64,000 nt of DNA from a virus. The notes beneath the pieces were generated by a model. The model worked only from the letters and a program-made list of their open reading frames with translations, had not been told where the DNA came from and searched no databases. The position numbers and the translations under genes are program-made. The stretch spans positions 1 through 64,000 of the IMG/VR virus record IMGVR_UViG_3300042554_001552, one strand, 5' to 3'. Positions 56,674 through 64,000 of the stretch are shown here, piece by piece; the first letter of the stretch is position 1; each line of letters begins with the position of its first letter.

Positions 56674-58797
56674 TCAGAATGCACCACCATCGATTGTGAT
56701 ATTTTGAAGGAATCTTTCTCCACCTACGCATGTAATAACTTGAGATTGACCAGCACAATCATTAACCCAAAGAGAACCAATTTCAATCGGTGCATAAACA
56801 ACATCCGACATAACGCTTGAAGTTTCTGTTACAGATGATGCAACAGCAACTCTATTTACAGATTCATCCCAATAAATTGCAGCTTTTTTCGCTGATGTTG
56901 TGTAATAATGCATTACAACACCAACATCAATATTTTGATCGGTTGATGGTGGTACTAAGCTGCCTCCACTATTAACTAATCCAAGTTCAATAATACTATC
57001 TTCAACTTTAAGTTGTTCAGTATTAACAATTGTTTGGGTTCCAAGTACAGTAATATCGCCTGTGATTGTGACACTACTTGCAAAACTTACATTACCAGTA
57101 GTATTTGAAACTGTGATTGAAGGAGACCCATCAGCAGCATTAATAGTTCCTGTTCTAATAATGGGAGCTGATAATGTAGTTGTATTTGCATTATATGATA
57201 GAGTTGGATCTACATATGCAGTTTGTCCTGCTCCAGCGGTTGATGAATCAACAAAGGTTAGATATCTTGTATTGGAATCAACTACGGATGAGACATCAAT
57301 TGATGATGATCTAGTTGCTGTTGAAATTGTACCTGTAATTGTACCAGTGATTGTACCAGTGACTACAAGGTCATCTTCAACACGAACTGTAGTTGCAACT
57401 TCTCCAGACTTAAGGATTAAGTTTCCAGAGTTTGTACTAATAATATTAGTACCTTCAGTTCCAACACCAATATTACCAATTAATGCACCACCAGATGTTA
57501 CCTTGATACCAGAAGTAAATGTTGCAAATCCAGTTGTATTTGTCTGTGCAGTAATATCAACTGTATTTGTTGCAGCATCAAGTCTTAGATTACCTGAAGA
57601 TGTATCAATTTGAGTTGTACTATTAACTCCTATTTGAATATTTTTGACGGTCTCGCTACCAACAATCGTAGAATTACCTTGAACATCAAGATTTCCTAAT
57701 ACACTAGCATCACCAACTGTTACTACTCTTGAATCTGCACCTGTTAAGAATAGAGACCCTGATGTTGTATTAATGGTTCTCGCTGAAGTAATACCAATAG
57801 TAACATTGGCACCCCTTAATCCACTAGTAGCCGATACAATTCCACTAAAGCTACCATTTAACCAGGTTTTTCCCTGAGTTGCATCACCAATATTATAAGC
57901 ATTGTCGATATTTGGAAGCCAGTTTCCTTCTACATCAGCATTAACAATAATATTATCTGTCTCAGCATTTCCAAGAGTAATGTCACCATTGAAAACTGCA
58001 TTACCCTCAAAAGTCGATGCTTGAGATACACTTAGAGCAGCACCAACATAAAGGTTTTGTGCAATACTAGCACCACCCTTAACATCTAACGCACCTTGAC
58101 CAAGGTTTGTTGTGTTGGCAGTGCTAGCAATCGTTGTAACACCTGTAATAGAAGCACCAGCACCAACGAAAAGATTTCTCGCTAATCCTACCCCACCGTT
58201 AATAACAACTGCTCCAGTGCTCGTAGAAGTCGAGTCTGTGGTGCTTGTGACTCTAAGACCAGATACAAAAGTTCCTAACCCAGAAACTTGAATCTGACCA
58301 CCGATATTTGTATTCTTTTCTACTCCAAGACCACCATCTACAACTAAAGAACCAGTATCTTTATTAAATGAATCTGTAGTATCCGAAACATAAACTGCAG
58401 ACTGGAATGTACTAAATCCAGTAACATATAGACTTGATAAATTAACTTGTGTTAATGCACTTGACCAGGATAACTGACCATTTGCATCAGATTGCAGCAG
58501 ACCACCAGCTACTGGTGTTGCTGGTAGTACATAAGTAGTTACACCTGCTAGTACATTGGGTGCCTTAAGACTTATTCTGTTCGAACCGTTTCTATCTACT
58601 AAGTTTAAATATGCAGACTCAATTCCGTCTTCTCTAGTCCAATATCTTTGACTTCCGAAGAATTTATTATTACCAATCGTATCATCAAGACCAATGTAGA
58701 AATCATAAAAGTCAGTTGTAAATCCTGGTTCCCCCGCTCCAAGTGCTGGCAATCCAGCGTAATTACCTCTTTTAAACTGAATTACGGCGGCTGTCAT
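56674..58797 (-). CDS. fibre-like virion protein (707 aa)
   Basis: A long beta-rich fibre-type protein. The N-terminal TAAVIQFKRGNYAGLPALGA, then GEPGFTTDFYDFYIG, is a common attachment domain of cyanophage fibres. At least three ~35-residue repeats follow, for example TGSLVVDGGLGVEKNTNIGG, TGAVVINGGVGLARNLFVGA and QGALDVKGGASIAQNLYVGA. The C-terminus (GSLWVNDCAGQSQVITCVGG) may be a receptor or trimerisation cap. Identity as a fibre is inferred from repeats. An exact TATAAATA lies 37 bases upstream. Confidence 0.75.
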   Translation of the reverse strand: MTAAVIQFKRGNYAGLPALGAGEPGFTTDFYDFYIGLDDTIGNNKFFGSQRYWTREDGIESAYLNLVDRNGSNRISLKAPNVLAGVTTYVLPATPVAGGLLQSDANGQLSWSSALTQVNLSSLYVTGFSTFQSAVYVSDTTDSFNKDTGSLVVDGGLGVEKNTNIGGQIQVSGLGTFVSGLRVTSTTDSTSTSTGAVVINGGVGLARNLFVGAGASITGVTTIASTANTTNLGQGALDVKGGASIAQNLYVGAALSVSQASTFEGNAVFNGDITLGNAETDNIIVNADVEGNWLPNIDNAYNIGDATQGKTWLNGSFSGIVSATSGLRGANVTIGITSARTINTTSGSLFLTGADSRVVTVGDASVLGNLDVQGNSTIVGSETVKNIQIGVNSTTQIDTSSGNLRLDAATNTVDITAQTNTTGFATFTSGIKVTSGGALIGNIGVGTEGTNIISTNSGNLILKSGEVATTVRVEDDLVVTGTITGTITGTISTATRSSSIDVSSVVDSNTRYLTFVDSSTAGAGQTAYVDPTLSYNANTTTLSAPIIRTGTINAADGSPSITVSNTTGNVSFASSVTITGDITVLGTQTIVNTEQLKVEDSIIELGLVNSGGSLVPPSTDQNIDVGVVMHYYTTSAKKAAIYWDESVNRVAVASSVTETSSVMSDVVYAPIEIGSLWVNDCAGQSQVITCVGGERFLQNITIDGGAF

Positions 58798-58833
58798 CTA
58801 GATTGCCTCGCTTTTGATACTCTTTCCTTTAGG

Positions 58834-58841
58834 TATTTATA
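58834..58841 (-). promoter_or_regulatory. T4-type late promoter TATAAATA
   Basis: Exact TATAAATA on the minus strand, 37 bases before the 707-aa fibre gene. Confidence 0.72.
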
Positions 58842-58845
58842 TTTT

Positions 58846-59160
58846 TTACCAAGTTCCACCATCTAAATCAATATTATTTGCTCTAGATTGATCTGTATCC
58901 AAAGCATCGATAAAAGAACCTGGTAATCCAGCAGCAGAAGCTGTATTTACCGTTGCAGCGGCTGCTACTAAAATTTGATCTGGATCTACAAATACATATT
59001 TGTTCAGAGCAGCATTATAAACCATAACAAACTTATCAGCTCTACCCGAGATATCTATATCTGATATATCAGATAATTTAATTCCAGATCCAGCAAATGA
59101 GTTGGATGCAATTACTCTAATTGTGTTTTGTTGTCCTACTCTAGCCTTTATAGATGTCAT
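58846..59160 (-). CDS. small fibre-associated protein (104 aa)
   Basis: Beta-rich, starts MTSIKARVGQQNTIRVIASN. It contains DISDIDISGRADKFVMVYNA and a C-terminal region AGLPGSFIDALDTDQSRAN. Its ending NNIDLDGGTW resembles the ending of the 707-aa fibre (NITIDGGAF), which suggests a shared terminal motif. Unknown specific role. It overlaps the 112-aa gene by one base. Confidence 0.72.
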   Translation of the reverse strand: MTSIKARVGQQNTIRVIASNSFAGSGIKLSDISDIDISGRADKFVMVYNAALNKYVFVDPDQILVAAAATVNTASAAGLPGSFIDALDTDQSRANNIDLDGGTW

Positions 59161-59498
59161 TAAGTTGTTACTCCTTCTCTGACTAAAGCGTTTCCTTCGA
59201 TAACCCTTGTTTTGTATCCAGTAGAGCTAGTAATTACTATATCGTAAACATATCTACCTGGTTTTAAATCTGCGGTTTGACCAGAAGTTAAGGCAATTCC
59301 AACTGTACCATTAGCAGCATTACTTATTGTTGCTGTAAATGCTGTAGAAGAAGAACTGGCAGGATGTTTTTTAAGTTTGGATGCTATGGAATAATTTGTC
59401 AGATTAAAAGAAGTATCACCTTGAGTGTTAGTCAGATTAAATGTTTGGAAAAAGTCAGTACCACAATTAATCACTAAATTTGATACATATACTGCCAT
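59160..59498 (-). CDS. small beta virion protein (112 aa)
   Basis: Probably an immunoglobulin-like beta protein of the virion: MAVYVSNLVINCGTDFFQTF, then TLTNTQGDTSF-type strands, SGQTADLKPGRYVYDIVITS and RVIEGNALVREGVTT. The LKPGRYVYDI pattern is common in phage baseplate upper proteins. CTAAATA lies 30 bases upstream. Confidence 0.72.
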   Translation of the reverse strand: MAVYVSNLVINCGTDFFQTFNLTNTQGDTSFNLTNYSIASKLKKHPASSSSTAFTATISNAANGTVGIALTSGQTADLKPGRYVYDIVITSSTGYKTRVIEGNALVREGVTT

Positions 59499-59526
59499 CT
59501 ACTTTTTGAAATAACATCTCATGTTA

Positions 59527-59709
59527 TTATTTAGTTCCGATAGACTCTAAAGAAATAATAGTCTCCTGGGTTTTCAAAAATAATTTGACATAGCATTTTG
59601 CAACATCTCGCATTTTCTCTAAATCATTACACGCATCAATTTCTCTTGAGATTTTTGCATATTCAAAATTTTTGTTTAGATTTTCTAAAGTAATTTCGTC
59701 AGGATTCAT
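59527..59709 (-). CDS. small helical protein (60 aa)
   Basis: Unknown function. Reads MNPDEITLENLNKNFEYAKI, then EIDACNDLEKMRDVAKCYVK: two amphipathic helices with two Cys. It overlaps the 69-aa gene by 11 bases. Similar short helical proteins occur in cyanophages, but I know no function. Confidence 0.7.
   Translation of the reverse strand: MNPDEITLENLNKNFEYAKISREIDACNDLEKMRDVAKCYVKLFLKTQETIISLESIGTK
59528..59534 (-). promoter_or_regulatory. late promoter variant CTAAATA
   Basis: CTAAATA on the minus strand, 30 bases before the 112-aa gene and overlapping the stop codon of the 60-aa gene. Confidence 0.6.
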
Positions 59710-59908
59710 TTTTTAAAAGTTGTACTAATAGAGTTTTAATTTCACTTAATTCATTTTTCAATTCCAATATTTCTTGTTTTTCTTTATTCCTTCTTTCCCT
59801 TTGTTTAATATACTGCGAATATTCATATTCATCTGTATTAATTATTGCACCAGAACTTGTATCTCTGTACAAGTTCTTTTCGCCTTCAACACGAATCATT
59901 TTTTTCAT
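59699..59908 (-). CDS. small coiled-coil protein (69 aa)
   Basis: Unknown function. I start at MKKMIRVEGEKNLYRDTSSG (59908), 1 base before the large gene's stop codon; a longer frame to 59971 lies inside that gene. The first 35 residues look like a beta hairpin found in phage accessory proteins (NLYRDTSSGAIINTDEYEY); the rest is a coiled coil (KQEILELKNELSEIKTLLVQ). Confidence 0.7.
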   Translation of the reverse strand: MKKMIRVEGEKNLYRDTSSGAIINTDEYEYSQYIKQRERRNKEKQEILELKNELSEIKTLLVQLLKNES

Positions 59909-59909
59909 A

Positions 59910-62900
59910 TTAAGCCAATGCAATAGCACGAATATCCTTAAATTTAGGAGATTTTGCCTCATTGGTTCCACTCATAACAATTTTAATAGAATATCCAGTA
60001 AATTGCTCTAAATCATCAACACTGAATTGATATTCAATGAATTCATTTTCCCTACTAGAGCGAACTAGTTTATCTGGTTTTCCATTATTGTTTGCTTCAT
60101 TAACAATAGTATCCCCAAAACCATCGTTATTTGTATCAGTTAAGTTATCATAACCAGGGAACAGATTATATGATTGTGCAATTTCACTAGAGTCTGCTTT
60201 AAAGAGTCTATAAAGAACTCTAAAATCTGCAGAGGAGTCTCTGTATGCTGAAACAAAGACTTTAAGTGAAGTTGCTGGTTGAGATAAATTAACTCTCTGA
60301 GACACATAGATAGCAGAATGAGGGTCTCCGCTTAGTTGATTAACTCTAGAGTCATTTGCATAGTCAAGTATTGGATTATTGAGACGATTTCTTCCAAGAG
60401 CAACAAATGCTGTCTGAGTATCGATCGCAGGGGAAAGATTTGGATCATTAGACTTCATTGAAACATTAACAGTTAGAGATCTGTTCTTTGGAAGTGTGGT
60501 TAATCTTGTTGTCTCATTGATTCTTGAACATACAATTCTTGGAGATGAAAGGTCATTAATTTGATTGAGTTGAACTGCTTCAAATCCATTATCCAAGAAT
60601 GATACCTCTGAACCACCTGCACTTGTGCCAGAAACTGTTCTAATTGAACCAGAAACTGATGAAGACTGACCTGGTGTAATTACATTGAATTGTGGGATAA
60701 TAGAATTATACTGAATATTTTGAGAAACCGAAATATCATCTCCACCAACTTGAGACTCAAGTGAGAAGTTCAATTGCGATTCTCCAGTGGAACGAGAACC
60801 CCTATCAATTTCAATATTATAACTATCGATATCATTGAGACTTCTTAACGTTGCATCAGAGGACATGTCATGGGTTTTATTTACTCTTGTTAAAGAAACA
60901 TCTCCAATTTCATACTTATAAACAGGGTCATTTACATAGTGTTTTCTAATAGCAGTTCCATCAACACCTCTGGTTGCAATTCCAAGTACGCCACTGCCAA
61001 TGCTATTATAGTAGATAACTTCATTATTAACTTTTAGATATCCAAATGCTGTAGTTATTCCTTCAAATCTTGAAAATCCAGTGGTATTAGCTAATGAAAT
61101 TGTAGTATCTGTTATATCTAAATCAACGGTTAGGGAAGTTGGATTTGTATTTGGTTTAACTCCACTAATAGTAACTTTATTATTATTGGAAGTCATGCCA
61201 TGATTAAACTGAGTAACTTCTAGAACATTTCCAGAATATTGACCACCAACAGCTGTTGATGTAATAACTACAGTATTCGCATATGAAACTTGAGTTGTAT
61301 CATTAGTATAAACTTGAAGACTGCCACCTAAAAGGAAATTGTCACCCTGTACATTAGTCAAATATAGTGTATCATATCCATCAATTCCACTGATAGACAG
61401 TCTAGCACCTGTACCAGAATTGCCAACATCTGCTGTAACAACTCCAACAACATCACCAACAGAAAATCCTTTTCCAGTTGCAATACCAGTTGTATTGATT
61501 ACGACTTGATTAAGTTTTCCTGTATTGAAGAATGAAACTGATTGTGCAATTAAATCACTACCATTTCCTGTAATTGGGTATAGGCGAACATTTGGATATG
61601 AACCGCCAGAATAACCAGCACCAGTAGAAATCGTTGTAATTCCAGTGAATGAAACACCACCTCCAACTCTTTCAATGTATCCATTAGCCAGAGAAGTGCT
61701 TGCCTTAACTCTCTTACCAGGTACTAATTGTTGTTTGATAGAGTTTAAATAAACAGTTGTAATACCAACATTAATTTTTCTTGGGAAGATTCTTATTGAA
61801 TCTGGAATTAATTTTTGAATATTGGAGTCACCAACTTCTAACTTTGGATTGTAGAAGAATGCAGATCCAGATTGGGAAGTAAATTTCGCTTTATAAAGTT
61901 TGAATTTCAAATCTTCAAATTGGCTCGCTGTCCAAATAGTACCATTTTGGGATTTAAATAGACTTCCTCCAATATATTGTTTCGTTACCATTACAGACTC
62001 TGCATCTGGTAAATTCTGCCCATTTACAGTCTTTTCACCCATTCTCGCAACCCAAAGTTCATAATTATTCGTTGTAGGTGCAAGAACAACAATTGCATAT
62101 TCTCTTTGTGGTTGTAAGTATATTGGTGATGGGAAAGTTACTTTTGTTGCAACAGATGCATCTGAAGATATTCCAATTTGACTTGGTTCTAAAATTACTC
62201 TCGCAAAATCTTGTACAAGTCTATCAGTAGGTGTTCCAAGTTCAACATCTCTAACTTCAACATAGCATTTTTCATTTTCATCTTTGCTTGCAAAGTATAA
62301 ATCTACTGCAGTTAAGAAAGCACCCGTCTCATCAACAGTGAATGATTGTGCAAGTGGATCCTTTCCACCACCTCTATTAGGTGGTGGTGGGGGTGGAGTT
62401 CTTACAATAACAGTATCTTGTCTGTAAGTATCTACTATTCCGCTAGCAGAATATGTTGTTTCACCACTACTGATCAGCAAACTACCAGGAAGTGGAGTTG
62501 CATTTGTTGAGCTAGTTGTTAGTTTAAATGTTCTACTACCAGTTTGAATTCTTATTGATGGTGGAGGAGTTGTTAGTGGATCTCTAATGAAGAATGAACC
62601 AATTAAATCACCAAAAGTGTCAGCTACTAATCTAATATTCGAAACTATGCAGGTGGCACCACTAGTTTGTCCAACAAGAGTCATTCCACTTGTAACATAA
62701 CCACTATATTTGCCTAGAACTTCTTCCGAGAGTGAAGCAATATCAATATTTAAAACCGTTGCAGATGCTGAATATTGAGTACTTAATGATAATGAGGTAT
62801 TATATGGATTTGAATTGTACGTTGTTGTTGGTGTTAAATATGGTCCAGATTTGTGATCGGGTCTAGATGTTCTAAAAGTAATGAGTTTAGATGCACCTAC

Positions 62901-64000
62901 AAACCCATCTACAGTCTCTCCGACTGAGAAAGTTCCAGATTGCATTTCAATTTCAAGTAGTTTGGGAACAACATCAATACCCGATATTCCATCAAGGAAT
63001 GGGTAGTATCTTCCTAATGGTTTTAATCCACCAGATGCAAATTGTACGTTTCTAGAACGCATGTACGTGTCTGGTTCTGAACTAATTAGAACATTATCGA
63101 TGTAGGAACCATTCCATCCACCAGTTATTGTTCTAGTTCCACCAGGGACATATACGTTTCTAACCCAGTTATCCGAAGCTGGTGAGAGAATAACTCTTCC
63201 AATATATTCAACCATTTGGAATGGATTTACATTTTCAACTCTTGAAGCTAATGGTTGCTGAATCCATTCCTTTTCTTCATAATTGAGAGTGATTAAATCT
63301 CCAGTCTTCTTGACATTTGGATCTAGAAGTGCCAAATTGCTGCTAAAGTCTGCAGTATCGGAGTTAATGGAATCTGATAATGCTGGTTCTAATTTTAATG
63401 AATAGAAATCAGTTGGTGTCTTTAATTCTTTGCTTTCAGTATCAACATCAGACTTTGAATCAAAGTTTGTCAAATCCATTCTTCCATTATCAGAAAAATC
63501 ATCTACAAAGAATCCTGACTTAAACCTTGATAGTCCATCAGCATCTTGTATTTGAAGACTCTTTGTATTAAGTTCTAACAAACTTAAAGATGTTACTGTT
63601 TCTAAGGTTTCTATTCTGTCCTCTAGTTTTCCAATATCTCTCATCGTATATCTTCTATTATCAATTAAATTAATAGAAGCATCTTTTACATTGTATAAGT
63701 ATGGTGGGTAAGATATTGTAGCGATTGTCATCGCTTCTTCAACATTTACTGGTTCTTTAGGTGGAGTTGAAGAAGTTCCTTTAACTACACTGATATTTCC
63801 TTGTTTATCTAAAACAACTTTATCAACTCTTGATAGATAATACTTATATCCTAAAATGGAACTTTCATTTGGAGAAACAACCAAATTGGTATTTACTGAT
63901 GACGAACCAAATGTGCGACTAGAAAAATCAAATGGGGAACTTGAAGTTGAAGTAAAATCGGAAACCCTTGGTCTAAAGTCAATTACATCAGAAGCTCTTG
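59910..64000 (-). CDS. very large virion structural protein, partial
   Basis: The reading frame is open to the right edge; the apparent start at 63884 is TTG and upstream codons continue (SDVIDFRPRVSDFTSTSSSP), so the N-terminus is missing. More than 1,360 residues are visible. Features: RYTMRDIGKLEDRIETLETV (helix/coiled coil), large Ser/Thr-rich beta regions, the basic patch RTPPPPPPNRGGGKDPLAQS, and a C-terminus YSIKIVMSGTNEAKSPKFKD. This looks like the big cyanophage structural protein with a DUF4815-type region, perhaps baseplate or fibre; that name is a recollection of type. Confidence 0.78.
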   Translation of the reverse strand, partial: RASDVIDFRPRVSDFTSTSSSPFDFSSRTFGSSSVNTNLVVSPNESSILGYKYYLSRVDKVVLDKQGNISVVKGTSSTPPKEPVNVEEAMTIATISYPPYLYNVKDASINLIDNRRYTMRDIGKLEDRIETLETVTSLSLLELNTKSLQIQDADGLSRFKSGFFVDDFSDNGRMDLTNFDSKSDVDTESKELKTPTDFYSLKLEPALSDSINSDTADFSSNLALLDPNVKKTGDLITLNYEEKEWIQQPLASRVENVNPFQMVEYIGRVILSPASDNWVRNVYVPGGTRTITGGWNGSYIDNVLISSEPDTYMRSRNVQFASGGLKPLGRYYPFLDGISGIDVVPKLLEIEMQSGTFSVGETVDGFVGASKLITFRTSRPDHKSGPYLTPTTTYNSNPYNTSLSLSTQYSASATVLNIDIASLSEEVLGKYSGYVTSGMTLVGQTSGATCIVSNIRLVADTFGDLIGSFFIRDPLTTPPPSIRIQTGSRTFKLTTSSTNATPLPGSLLISSGETTYSASGIVDTYRQDTVIVRTPPPPPPNRGGGKDPLAQSFTVDETGAFLTAVDLYFASKDENEKCYVEVRDVELGTPTDRLVQDFARVILEPSQIGISSDASVATKVTFPSPIYLQPQREYAIVVLAPTTNNYELWVARMGEKTVNGQNLPDAESVMVTKQYIGGSLFKSQNGTIWTASQFEDLKFKLYKAKFTSQSGSAFFYNPKLEVGDSNIQKLIPDSIRIFPRKINVGITTVYLNSIKQQLVPGKRVKASTSLANGYIERVGGGVSFTGITTISTGAGYSGGSYPNVRLYPITGNGSDLIAQSVSFFNTGKLNQVVINTTGIATGKGFSVGDVVGVVTADVGNSGTGARLSISGIDGYDTLYLTNVQGDNFLLGGSLQVYTNDTTQVSYANTVVITSTAVGGQYSGNVLEVTQFNHGMTSNNNKVTISGVKPNTNPTSLTVDLDITDTTISLANTTGFSRFEGITTAFGYLKVNNEVIYYNSIGSGVLGIATRGVDGTAIRKHYVNDPVYKYEIGDVSLTRVNKTHDMSSDATLRSLNDIDSYNIEIDRGSRSTGESQLNFSLESQVGGDDISVSQNIQYNSIIPQFNVITPGQSSSVSGSIRTVSGTSAGGSEVSFLDNGFEAVQLNQINDLSSPRIVCSRINETTRLTTLPKNRSLTVNVSMKSNDPNLSPAIDTQTAFVALGRNRLNNPILDYANDSRVNQLSGDPHSAIYVSQRVNLSQPATSLKVFVSAYRDSSADFRVLYRLFKADSSEIAQSYNLFPGYDNLTDTNNDGFGDTIVNEANNNGKPDKLVRSSRENEFIEYQFSVDDLEQFTGYSIKIVMSGTNEAKSPKFKDIRAIALA

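Noticed and set aside
57062-57613. A 183-residue open frame on the plus strand
   Set aside because: Antisense to the fibre repeats; repetitive Val/Ser sequence mirrors those repeats.
63882-63884. Start of the large structural gene at TTG 63884
   Set aside because: Upstream codons remain open and protein-like to the window edge, so the gene is cut by the edge rather than starting here.
1-64000. CRISPR arrays, insertion sequences, integrase or attachment sites
   Set aside because: I saw no spaced direct repeats, transposase, integrase or inverted-repeat ends; the genome type is lytic.
1-64000. Photosynthesis or carbon-metabolism genes of cyanophages
   Set aside because: No psbA, psbD, hli, talC or related protein sequences are found; such genes may lie outside this window.

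Overview
The window is a fragment of a T4-like cyanomyovirus, a contractile-tailed phage of marine Synechococcus or Prochlorococcus. It carries a near-complete T4 core in T4-like order: replication genes gp61, gp41, UvsX, gp43, RegA, gp62, gp44 and gp45; recombination and late-transcription genes gp46, gp47, gp55, UvsW and UvsY; and morphogenesis genes gp23, gp22, gp21, gp20, gp19, gp18, gp17, gp16, gp15 and gp13, with a gp14-like protein. Mixed in are genes typical of cyanophages: CobS-like AAA+, MazG, Hsp20, 2OG-Fe(II) oxygenases, a DUF3110-like protein and large modular virion proteins. No photosynthesis gene is present. Every gene I accept lies on the minus strand, so transcription runs from high to low coordinates. 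Coding is very dense, with many ATGA, TAATG or TGATG start/stop overlaps. No gene-free stretch exceeds about 155 bases.

Right to centre (64000 to 37000) is the late virion region. It holds a large structural protein cut by the right edge, fibre-like proteins, gp13, the gp14-like protein with a long repeat extension, gp15 and gp16. Three accessory virion genes come next, then gp17, a zinc-ribbon protein, gp18, gp19, gp20, a gp67-like core peptide, an 87-aa protein, gp21, gp22 and gp23. A strong terminator follows gp23.

Centre (37000 to 25000) holds a tail-tube-like protein, UvsY, UvsW, an Sm-like protein, gp55, gp47, the DUF3110-like protein, gp46, a basic 48-aa protein, an acidic virion-type protein, a VWA/zincin protein and its CobS-like AAA+ partner.

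Left half (25000 to 1) is the replication and nucleotide-metabolism region. It runs gp45, a zincin, gp44, a Dam-type methylase, gp62, RegA, Hsp20 and a small tagged protein. A terminator and consensus sigma-70 promoter come next, then two Sm-like proteins, gp43, two paralogous small proteins, a 2OG oxygenase, UvsX, gp41, MazG, tRNA-Ala and three tandem 2OG oxygenases. Next are a 424-aa unknown, a capsid-tagged nucleotidyltransferase, a 695-aa repeat protein, small proteins, gp61, NrdA and the start of NrdB.

Regulation is unusually readable. Late genes are preceded by TATAAATA or CTAAATA boxes, often overlapping the upstream stop codon and about 10 to 37 bases before the start. Operons end in hairpin terminators, and several are followed at once by a TATAAT box. 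This fits a scheme in which host polymerase reads early operons and gp55 with the gp45 clamp reads late ones. All functional names are from reading the translated sequence; no database search was run.
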